Assembly: GCA_028749105.1 (NCBI GenBank)
Contig: JAQUQF010000018.1
Coordinates: 1 to 13,187, forward strand
Direction: 5' to 3'
DNA from: Acidobacteriota bacterium
GTDB taxonomy: Bacteria > Acidobacteriota > Aminicenantia > UBA2199
Length of the DNA: 13,187 nucleotides
The position numbers were made by a program, and so were the translations under genes. The notes below the pieces were generated by a model. It was not told where the DNA came from. It ran no database searches and worked only from the letters and a program-made list of their open reading frames with translations. The stretch's first letter is position 1. Every line of letters begins with the position of its first letter. Shown in pieces: positions 1-5,815 of this stretch.

Positions 1-421
1 CTTCCTGGCCCGCCTGAAGTGCCGCCGCCCCTGGCTGCGCAGGATCCTGGACAGGCTGGACGCGTTTCACGGCATTATCCTGGACTTCATCGGCCAGCGC
101 GTCCTGGCGCGGAAGGTCTTTTTCTGGGCGGCGTTGCTGCAGCTCAACGTGGTGCTGCATTACTTCCTGATCGGCCAGGCCCTGGGCCTGGAGCGCATCC
201 CGCTGCTGGACTATTTTTTCTCCATCCCGATCATGCTTTTCGTCCTTTCGTTCCCGATCTCGATCAACGGGCTTGGCGTCCGCGATCTCTTCCTGGTCCA
301 GCTGTTCACCACCTACCGCTACCCGGCCCAGTTCGCCCTGGCCTTCTCCCTGATCGACCTGGGATTCAACCTGCTGCTGGGGATCATTGGCGGCCTGATC
401 TATATGTTCCGCAAAAAATGA
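1..421 (+). CDS. Flippase-like integral membrane protein (UPF0104 / lysylphosphatidylglycerol synthase TM-region family), 3' end only
   Basis: The reading frame is open from base 2 to the TGA at 419-421, so about 139 C-terminal residues are present and the start lies off the left edge. The piece is strongly hydrophobic with several membrane spans. It carries the motif FPISINGLGVRD, close to the PISxxGLGxRE signature of the YbhN/AglD/MprF-TM flippase-like family, and ends in a short basic tail (MFRKK). Members of this family are thought to move lipid-linked substrates across the inner membrane; the substrate here is unknown. An internal TTG at 134 also opens this frame, but the same frame is open and family-like upstream, so I treat it as internal. 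The stop overlaps the start of the next gene (ATGA), implying translational coupling to the EnvC-like protein. The family call is by motif recognition only. Confidence 0.75.
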   Translation, partial: FLARLKCRRPWLRRILDRLDAFHGIILDFIGQRVLARKVFFWAALLQLNVVLHYFLIGQALGLERIPLLDYFFSIPIMLFVLSFPISINGLGVRDLFLVQLFTTYRYPAQFALAFSLIDLGFNLLLGIIGGLIYMFRKK

Positions 422-1533
422 AAAAAAGAACCCTGGTTCCTCTGGTCGCCGCCCTGCTCCTGCTATTTTCCTCCAGCCAGGACAAGCTGCGCGAGATCAA
501 TCTCAAGATCCAGGAGGTGCAGGCCAGGCTGCAGGCCAGCAAGCAGGACAAATCCTCGCTGCTGAACGACATTTATGCCCTGGAGCTGCAGACCGAGGCT
601 GCGGTCATCGAACTGAACAAGACCGCGCTGCTCACCGTCGAGACCCAGGAGAAGATCGCCCGCAAGCAGAAGGAGGAGGCGGAACTCCAGGAGCGGGTCC
701 GCCGCTCGCGCGACAACGTGCGCCGCATCCTGCGCGTGCTGTACAAGATGGGGGAGCTGGGCTACGTGAAGCTGTTCCTCAATATCAACAGCGTGGACCA
801 ACTTTTCCGCAACTACCGCCTGATCGTCTCGCTGATGGACGACAAGGTGGTGGAGATACGCGAGATCCGCCAGGGGATCGTGAAGCTGCAAAAGATCAAG
901 GCGGAACTGCACGTGGAGCTCGACCGCTTGGCCGGGCTGAAAAATGAAAAGGCCAGCAAGCTCTCGCGCCTCAGGGGGTTGAAGCAGGAGAAGCTGGACA
1001 TGATCGCCAGGATCAACCAGCAGCGGGACCTCAATGCCCGCCTGCTGGATGAATTAAAAAACGAAAGCGAGAACCTGACCCGGATCCTGGACCAGAAAAC
1101 AACGGCCAAACTCGCCGATGCGGTCGATCTTGGCCCCAGGCGCGGCAAGCTCGCCTGGCCGTTGAGCGGAACGGTCATCTCCAGCTTCGGGAAGAAAAAG
1201 AGCGCCAAGTTCAACACCTACACGATGAACAACGGCATCGAGATCAAGCCCGATCGTTCCGATGAGGTCAGGGCGGTCGGCGGCGGCGAGGTCATTTTTT
1301 GCGATTATTTGAAGGGCTACGGCAACGTGCTCATGGTCCAGCATGCCGGGAATTTTCACACCCTGTACGGTCATTGCGAGAGTTTTCTTAAAAAGCCGGG
1401 CGAGCGGGTGGGAACAGGCGAGGTGATCGCCCTGGCCGGCAGTTCAGGCTCGCTCTACGGCAAGGCGCTCTATTTCGAGATCCGCCAGAATTTGAAGCCT
1501 CTTGATCCCTTGCTGTGGCTGGGAAAAAAATGA
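418..1533 (+). CDS. envC: EnvC-like murein hydrolase activator (coiled coil plus degenerate LytM/M23 domain)
   Basis: This 371-residue secreted protein starts at the ATG that overlaps the upstream TGA. The frame is open further upstream, but residues 1-20 from this ATG form a classic signal peptide (MKKR, then a Leu/Ala-rich core) with no lipobox cysteine. Residues about 21-240 are charged, Lys/Glu/Leu-rich coiled coil. Residues about 242-371 are a LytM (peptidase M23) fold. The zinc and catalytic positions are largely lost: the HxxxD pair is N271 and E275 (MNNGIEI), and the HxH of HLHFEI is A350 and Y352 (ALYFEIR). Only H319 (LYGH) is kept. This matches EnvC-type proteins, which do not cleave murein but activate N-acetylmuramoyl-L-alanine amidases, in known cases under FtsEX control. 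No ftsEX or amidase gene is visible here. The next gene is a divergent polysaccharide deacetylase, a neighbour often seen with envC. The symbol is a family-level assignment. Confidence 0.82.
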   Translation: MKKRTLVPLVAALLLLFSSSQDKLREINLKIQEVQARLQASKQDKSSLLNDIYALELQTEAAVIELNKTALLTVETQEKIARKQKEEAELQERVRRSRDNVRRILRVLYKMGELGYVKLFLNINSVDQLFRNYRLIVSLMDDKVVEIREIRQGIVKLQKIKAELHVELDRLAGLKNEKASKLSRLRGLKQEKLDMIARINQQRDLNARLLDELKNESENLTRILDQKTTAKLADAVDLGPRRGKLAWPLSGTVISSFGKKKSAKFNTYTMNNGIEIKPDRSDEVRAVGGGEVIFCDYLKGYGNVLMVQHAGNFHTLYGHCESFLKKPGERVGTGEVIALAGSSGSLYGKALYFEIRQNLKPLDPLLWLGKK

Positions 1534-1539
1534 TAGAAT
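1510..1539 (+). promoter_or_regulatory. Weak sigma70-like promoter candidate ahead of the deacetylase gene
   Basis: TTGCTG (1510-1515) and TAGAAT (1534-1539) are 18 bases apart. The -10 matches consensus at five of six positions, the -35 at only its TTG. The -35 lies inside the envC 3' end and the -10 follows its TGA directly. A transcript would start near 1546, giving a 5' leader of roughly 15 bases. The -10 resembles those at 4575, 5804 and 8155, which raises the chance that it is real. Confidence 0.35.
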
Positions 1540-1560
1540 CTCCCTCCTTGCATTGAGAAC

Positions 1561-2763
1561 ATGAAACCGAAACGAAAAGCGTCCGCCAGGTCCAGCCACA
1601 AGGCCGCCGCCCTGTCGTTCTTCCTGTTCGGGCTGATCGCCCTGGCCATCGTGGTCACCCTGGAGTTCCTGGACCACAAGGCGGGGAGGTATTCGTTCAT
1701 TTTCAGCAAGGTGATCCCCCTGGAGCAAAAGCAGGCGGTTGCGGAACACTTCCAGGACGACCTGGTCGCCCTGCAGGCCGGACACAGGATCCCCCGCGAT
1801 ATTTTCCGTGATCAGGCTGGGGTCACCCATGTCAAAATCGACCTGGCCGAGCCCCTGTACCCTCCCTTTTCCCGCGACTTGAAGGCGCTGGTCGAAAAGC
1901 ACGGCGGGATCCATCTGCTGAGCGACGTCCAGGGCATGAGGGATCAGGTCGTGTACCTGTACCAGATCCGCTTCTCCAAGCGGCTGACCCACGTCATCCT
2001 GCTCAGCAAGCGGCTCGCCTTGAAGGCCCCCGAAGAGGACATCCTTAAAGTCCCGAGTGAGGGCAAGAAGCCTTCCGCGCCAAAAGCCAAGCCTGCCAAG
2101 GCGCCGCGCCTGGCCATCATCATCGACGACCTCGGCTACGCCGACCTGATTTCCGGCCAGTTGCGCGAATTGGGCATCCCCATCACCGCCGCGGTGATCC
2201 CCGACTCGCCTTTCGCCCGCAGCGAAGCGCAGCGCCTCCATGACTTCGGGCTGGAAGCGATCATCCATTTGCCCATGCAGCCCATGGACCCGGCCAACCA
2301 CCATCCACGCGACCAGTTCGTCCTGATCGACTCGAGTGCTGCCGAGATCCAGGCCCTGCTGCAGAATGCCATGTCTATAGTCCCTTTCGCCGGCGGTGTG
2401 AACAACCACATGGGCTCGCTGCTCACTTCCGACCAGCAGGCGATGAGGCGGGTGCTGGGGCTGATCAAGGAGCAGGGGCTTTTCTTCATCGACTCCAAGA
2501 CGACCACTTCCACCGTCGCCCACGCCGTGGCCCGGGCGCTGAAGGTCCGCACCGCCCTGCGCGACGTCTTTCTTGACGACGTGCAGACCTACGAGCACGC
2601 CAGCGCCCAGATCCGGCGCCTGGTGGAGCTGGCCCGGCAGAACGGCAGGGCGCTGGCCATCGGCCACCCGTTCCCCTCGACCCTCGCCGCCCTGCGCGAC
2701 TCCATCCCCTGGCTGAAGCAGCAAAGGGTCGAGATCGTTTTCGCCTCCGCGATCCTGGAGTGA
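1561..2763 (+). CDS. Divergent polysaccharide deacetylase family protein (YibQ/DUF610-like)
   Basis: This 400-residue protein has a basic N-terminus and one membrane anchor at about residues 17-36, followed by a poorly conserved linker region up to about residue 180 that ends in a Lys/Pro/Ala-rich stretch. The catalytic-like domain spans about 181-400. Recognisable motifs are AIIIDDLG (D189, D190), HLPMQP (H236), NNHMGS (H283) and AIGHP (H369), the conserved set of the divergent polysaccharide deacetylase family. Substrate and activity are not established for most members, but the family is regularly found beside EnvC-like genes, as here, which suggests a role in cell-wall processing outside the membrane. 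The ATG at 1561 lies 27 bases after the envC stop with no clear Shine-Dalgarno. It is chosen because it places the basic residues directly before the anchor. Confidence 0.85.
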   Translation: MKPKRKASARSSHKAAALSFFLFGLIALAIVVTLEFLDHKAGRYSFIFSKVIPLEQKQAVAEHFQDDLVALQAGHRIPRDIFRDQAGVTHVKIDLAEPLYPPFSRDLKALVEKHGGIHLLSDVQGMRDQVVYLYQIRFSKRLTHVILLSKRLALKAPEEDILKVPSEGKKPSAPKAKPAKAPRLAIIIDDLGYADLISGQLRELGIPITAAVIPDSPFARSEAQRLHDFGLEAIIHLPMQPMDPANHHPRDQFVLIDSSAAEIQALLQNAMSIVPFAGGVNNHMGSLLTSDQQAMRRVLGLIKEQGLFFIDSKTTTSTVAHAVARALKVRTALRDVFLDDVQTYEHASAQIRRLVELARQNGRALAIGHPFPSTLAALRDSIPWLKQQRVEIVFASAILE

Positions 2764-2785
2764 AGCCGGCAGTTGGGCTGATCCC

Positions 2786-4555
2786 ATGAAGATCATCTGG
2801 AAATACCTGAAGCCGTTCCGCGGCTGGCTCTGGCTGGCCATGGGGCTGGCCGCCGTCGCCCAGGTCCTGCATCTGGTCGACCCGATCATCTTCGGCAAGA
2901 TCATCGACCAGCTGGCCCTGAATCCGGGAGGGCGCGGCGAGACGGAACTGGTTCGCGGCGCCTTGAAGTGGCTGGGGATCGCCGTCGCCGTGGGGCTGGC
3001 CGGCCGCATCGCCCAGGCGCTGACAGACTACGTTACCCGGCTGATCGTCCAGAAATTCGGCCTGGCGATCTTCGACGACGGGCTGCGCCAGACTCTGCGC
3101 CTGCCCTACCACGAATTCGAGGAGACCAGCAGCGGCCATGTCCTCTCCATGCTGGTCAAGGTCAGGCACGACAACGAAAAATTCATCAGCGCCTTTATCG
3201 GCGTGCTGTTCTCCACGGCGGTGGGCGTGGCCTTCCTGATCTGGTACGCCGTCACCAAGCATTGGGCGTTGATCCCCGTCTTTCTCATCGGCGTAGTGGT
3301 GTTGGGCGGGATGACCGGGCTGCTAAGCCGGAAGATCAAGACCATCCAGCGCGCGGTGGTCCGCGAGACCAACAAGATGAGCGGCGCCATCACCGAGTCG
3401 CTGCGCAACATCGAGCTGGTCAAGAGCCTGGGGCTGACCTACCCCGAGATCCGCCGGCTGAAGACCTTCACGCGCGGCATTTTCGACCTGGAGATGCAAA
3501 AGATCAAGAGGATCCGCTCGCTGGGCTTCCTGCAGAGCACCGCCTTGCTGCTCCTGAAGGAATCCATCCTGTTCGTGCTGCTGTGGCTGATCTTCCACAA
3601 GGCGCTCTCCCCCGGCGAGCTGATCTCCATGCAGTTCATCTCCACGCGCATCATTTTCCCGCTGCAGGACCTGGGCAACATCATCCTGGCCTTCCGCGAG
3701 GCGCAGGCCTCGCTACAGCTGTTTGACGAGCTCATGCGCAAGACGCCGGAGCAGCGTCCGGCCGAGCCCGTGGAGATTGGAGAGATCGAGTCGCTGCGCT
3801 TCGACCGCGTCAGCTTCCGCTACAAAAGCGGCCAACAGGACGCGGTTTCTAACCTGTCGTTCCGGGCGCGCTGCGGCGATACCATCGCCTTTGTCGGGCC
3901 CTCGGGATCGGGCAAGTCGACGCTGGTCAAGCTGCTGGTGGGGCTTTATGTGCCGAGCGGGGGGGCGATCTATTACGACGACATCCCGGCCAGGGATATC
4001 CGCATGAACCGCCTGCGGCGGCAGCTGGGCTTCGTGACCCAGGAGACCCAGTTGTTTTCGGGCACCATCCGCGACAACATGCTCTTCGTCAAGCCCGATG
4101 CCAGCGACGAGGATATCTACATGGCATTGGAACAGGCAGCCGCCGTCAAGATGGTCGACGGAACGGGAAAGGGGCTGGATGCGTTGCTTGGCGAGGGGGG
4201 GAAGAAGGTGTCGGGCGGCGAGAAACAGAGGCTGGCGATCGCCCGTGCCCTGCTGCGCAAGCCGCGCATCCTCATTTTTGACGAGGCCACTTCGTCGCTC
4301 GATTCGCTCACCGAGGAGGAGATCACCCAGACCCTCAGGGAGATCTCGGCCGAAAAGCGGCAGATCACCCTCATGATCGCCCACCGCCTCTCCACTGTCA
4401 TGCATGCCGACCGCATCTATGTCCTGGAAAAGGGGCGGATCGTCGAGGAGGGACCGCACGCGGTGCTGGTTCGGAAAAAGGGCCTGTATTACGCCATGTG
4501 GCGCCAGCAGATAGGCGAACGCAAGACCGCAGTCCCGCCCGAAGGCGGAAGTTGA
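2786..4555 (+). CDS. ABC exporter, fused permease and ATPase (MsbA-like)
   Basis: This 589-residue half-transporter is the usual length for type IV (MsbA/Sav1866-type) exporters. The N-terminal membrane domain spans about residues 10-305 with six likely spans. The nucleotide-binding domain follows from about 330: Walker A GPSGSGKST (371-379), Q-loop Q419, signature VSGGEKQR (475-482), Walker B ILIFDEAT with catalytic E500, and H-loop H533. All ATPase residues are intact; the signature has V for L and E for Q, a common variation. It should act as a homodimer in the inner membrane. Neighbouring envelope genes make a lipid or lipid-linked substrate plausible, but the sequence does not fix the substrate, and a multidrug or peptide exporter is possible. 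It begins 22 bases after the deacetylase stop with no good ribosome binding site. Its TGA (4553-4555) sits inside the -35 box of the ferredoxin promoter. Confidence 0.92.
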   Translation: MKIIWKYLKPFRGWLWLAMGLAAVAQVLHLVDPIIFGKIIDQLALNPGGRGETELVRGALKWLGIAVAVGLAGRIAQALTDYVTRLIVQKFGLAIFDDGLRQTLRLPYHEFEETSSGHVLSMLVKVRHDNEKFISAFIGVLFSTAVGVAFLIWYAVTKHWALIPVFLIGVVVLGGMTGLLSRKIKTIQRAVVRETNKMSGAITESLRNIELVKSLGLTYPEIRRLKTFTRGIFDLEMQKIKRIRSLGFLQSTALLLLKESILFVLLWLIFHKALSPGELISMQFISTRIIFPLQDLGNIILAFREAQASLQLFDELMRKTPEQRPAEPVEIGEIESLRFDRVSFRYKSGQQDAVSNLSFRARCGDTIAFVGPSGSGKSTLVKLLVGLYVPSGGAIYYDDIPARDIRMNRLRRQLGFVTQETQLFSGTIRDNMLFVKPDASDEDIYMALEQAAAVKMVDGTGKGLDALLGEGGKKVSGGEKQRLAIARALLRKPRILIFDEATSSLDSLTEEEITQTLREISAEKRQITLMIAHRLSTVMHADRIYVLEKGRIVEEGPHAVLVRKKGLYYAMWRQQIGERKTAVPPEGGS

Positions 4556-4580
4556 CAAGAAGTGTTTTTGATACTAAAAT
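4552..4580 (+). promoter_or_regulatory. Strong sigma70-type promoter for the ferredoxin gene
   Basis: A perfect TTGACA (4552-4557) is followed after 17 bases by TAAAAT (4575-4580), which matches the -10 consensus at five of six positions. Transcription would start near 4587, just upstream of the Shine-Dalgarno at 4593-4600. The -35 box contains the stop codon of the ABC exporter, so the promoter begins within the end of that gene. Confidence 0.75.
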
Positions 4581-4592
4581 TGGTTCTTTCCA

Positions 4593-4600
4593 AAAGGAGG
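4593..4600 (+). promoter_or_regulatory. Shine-Dalgarno that fixes the ferredoxin start
   Basis: AAAGGAGG is a near-perfect anti-16S complement. It lies five bases before the ATG at 4606. A second ATG directly abuts it at 4601 but reaches a TGA after four codons, so 4606 is the real start. This is the strongest ribosome binding site seen in the window; several neighbouring genes have none. Confidence 0.8.
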
Positions 4601-4605
4601 ATGAA

Positions 4606-4794
4606 ATGTCACTGACGATTACTGATACCTGCATCAGCTGCGGTGCCTGCGAAGCCGTCTGCCCGGTTCAGGCAATCTCCCAGGGCGACCAGTACTATGT
4701 GATCGATCCCAGTGTCTGCGTGGAGTGCAAGGGCCATTTCGACGAGCCCCAGTGCGCATCGGTGTGCCCCACCGACTCCTGCGTCAAGCAGTAG
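4606..4794 (+). CDS. 2[4Fe-4S] ferredoxin, Allochromatium (YfhL/Alvin) type
   Basis: This 62-residue soluble electron carrier has cluster ligands C9, C12, C15, C19 (CxxCxxCxxxCP) and C38, C41, C50, C54. The eight residues between C41 and C50 (KGHFDEPQ), instead of the usual two, mark the Allochromatium vinosum/YfhL subtype, whose members are known for very low and split redox potentials. The C-terminal helix extension of the Allochromatium protein is missing; the chain ends soon after a ninth cysteine, C59. It has its own strong promoter and ribosome binding site, so it is probably expressed at a high level as a single gene. It could carry electrons for the KorDABC enzyme encoded about 3.6 kb downstream, but that link is inference. 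Confidence 0.93.
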   Translation: MSLTITDTCISCGACEAVCPVQAISQGDQYYVIDPSVCVECKGHFDEPQCASVCPTDSCVKQ

Positions 4795-4825
4795 CCGTTT
4801 TTCGTTCCTGTTTCTTGTTGAGCCA

Positions 4826-4842
4826 GTTCCCGTCGCGGGAAC
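4826..4842 (+). other. Hairpin in the ferredoxin / S2P-protease gap
   Basis: GTTCCCG and CGGGAAC form a perfect seven-base-pair stem around a TCG loop. No T-run follows, so it is not a canonical intrinsic terminator. A second, weaker stem (AACGG at 4840-4844 with CCGTT at 4863-4867, enclosing GCG/CGC) shares bases with it and cannot form at the same time. It may end or modulate ferredoxin transcription before the next gene. Confidence 0.35.
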
Positions 4843-4873
4843 GGCCGCGTAGCGAAGCGCAACCGTTTTGCCT

Positions 4874-5767
4874 GTGACCAGATCGGGATTTTTGAAGGGC
4901 ACTGCGGTTCCGCTCCTCCTTTTCCTGCTGACCCTGGCGTTCACCCTGGTCATCGGCGTCCAATACCATCTCAGCTATCATAATGTCACCCTGCCCGCCG
5001 GCCAGAGTTTTTGGGAGTTCCTCTGGAGACATCCCCGATCCTGGCTGTGGGGGCTCTCCTATTCCCTGCCGCTGCTGGGCATTCTTCTGGTCCACGAGAT
5101 GGGCCACTTCATCGCCTGCAGGCGCCACGGCATTGAAGCGACCCTGCCCCATTTTCTCCCGGCCCCGACCCTGATCGGCACCTTCGGCGCCTTCATTAAG
5201 ATCCGCTCGCCGTTCTCCTCGAAAAAGGCCCTCTTTGACGTCGGTTTGGCCGGACCGCTGGCCGGCTTCCTGGCCGCCCTGCCTGTCATCGCCGTGGGGA
5301 TCTCCTGGTCGCGGCTTGTCGAGAAGGGGATGCTGGACGGGGGATTAACCCTCGGCGAGCCTCTGCTCTTCACCCTGCTGGGCCGCCTGCTCCTCGGCGA
5401 GGTGCCGGCCCGACTCGAGCTGCTGGTCCACCCCATGGCCTTCGCCGGCTGGTTCGGCCTCCTGGCCACCGCCTTCAACCTTTTCCCCATCGGCCAACTG
5501 GACGGCGGCCACATCCTCTACGCCCTGCTCGGAAAGAAGAAGGCGTATTGCGCCGGCGTCACCTCGGTCATCATCCTGGTCATCCTGGGCGTCGTATTCT
5601 GGCAAGGATGGCTGTTGTGGGCGCTGCTGGCCACGCTGATTGGCCTGAGGCACCCGCCGATCTTCGAGGAAGAACGCCTGGACGCCAAACGCAAAGCGCT
5701 GGCCTTCGTCGCCCTGCTGGTGTTCATTTTTTCCTTTACTCCCGCCCCCCTTTCCGTCGCGCCCTGA
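4874..5767 (+). CDS. Site-2 protease (peptidase M50) family membrane metalloprotease
   Basis: This polytopic protein is about 297 residues long. It has an early membrane span (about 6-28), the zinc motif HEMGH inside a second span (H74, E75, H78), and the third-ligand motif NLFPIGQLDGGH (N202 to H213, ligand D210) in a later span. The catalytic set is complete, so an active intramembrane protease is expected. No PDZ domain lies between the two motifs, unlike RseP. The segment with PHFLPAP and IKIRSPFSSKKALFDVGLAGPLAG resembles the shorter cyanobacterial/plant EGY-like and archaeal S2P forms. Substrate is unknown; S2P enzymes usually release anti-sigma factors or process membrane peptides. The start is uncertain: an in-frame TAG at 4850 leaves only TTG 4868 or GTG 4874, neither with a Shine-Dalgarno. 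I chose GTG as the commoner codon. Confidence 0.85.
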   Translation: MTRSGFLKGTAVPLLLFLLTLAFTLVIGVQYHLSYHNVTLPAGQSFWEFLWRHPRSWLWGLSYSLPLLGILLVHEMGHFIACRRHGIEATLPHFLPAPTLIGTFGAFIKIRSPFSSKKALFDVGLAGPLAGFLAALPVIAVGISWSRLVEKGMLDGGLTLGEPLLFTLLGRLLLGEVPARLELLVHPMAFAGWFGLLATAFNLFPIGQLDGGHILYALLGKKKAYCAGVTSVIILVILGVVFWQGWLLWALLATLIGLRHPPIFEEERLDAKRKALAFVALLVFIFSFTPAPLSVAP

Positions 5768-5780
5768 GCCCGGCCCGGCT

Positions 5781-5809
5781 TTGAAAATCGCCCGGGGCTG
5801 TGCTATGAT
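5781..5809 (+). promoter_or_regulatory. Promoter giving an apparently leaderless lptFG transcript
   Basis: TTGAAA (5781-5786) and TATGAT (5804-5809) are 17 bases apart and each matches the sigma70 consensus at five of six positions. The lptFG ATG begins at 5816, where transcription would be expected to start (about seven bases after the -10). There is no Shine-Dalgarno before this ATG. The mRNA is therefore predicted to have no leader or one of only a base or two. Confidence 0.65.
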
Positions 5810-5815
5810 TTCCTG

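Noticed and set aside
19..417. Upstream extension of the EnvC-like frame
   Set aside because: It is an out-of-frame reading of the flippase-like gene. A signal peptide begins exactly at the ATG at 418.
1444..3009. 521-codon open frame on the minus strand across the deacetylase and exporter genes
   Set aside because: It lies antisense to two well-recognised proteins with intact motifs. Its translation is the Gln/His/Gly/Asp/Arg-rich low-complexity type that GC-rich codon use produces on the opposite strand.
2968..3726. 252-codon plus-strand frame inside the ABC exporter gene
   Set aside because: It overlaps the transmembrane domain in another frame and encodes an Arg/Pro/His/Ala-rich chain without family features.
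4475..4478. Homopolymer stretches such as the A-run near 4475 and the G-run at 3960-3965 as frameshift sites
   Set aside because: The exporter frame continues through all of them with every ATPase motif in order, so no shift is needed.
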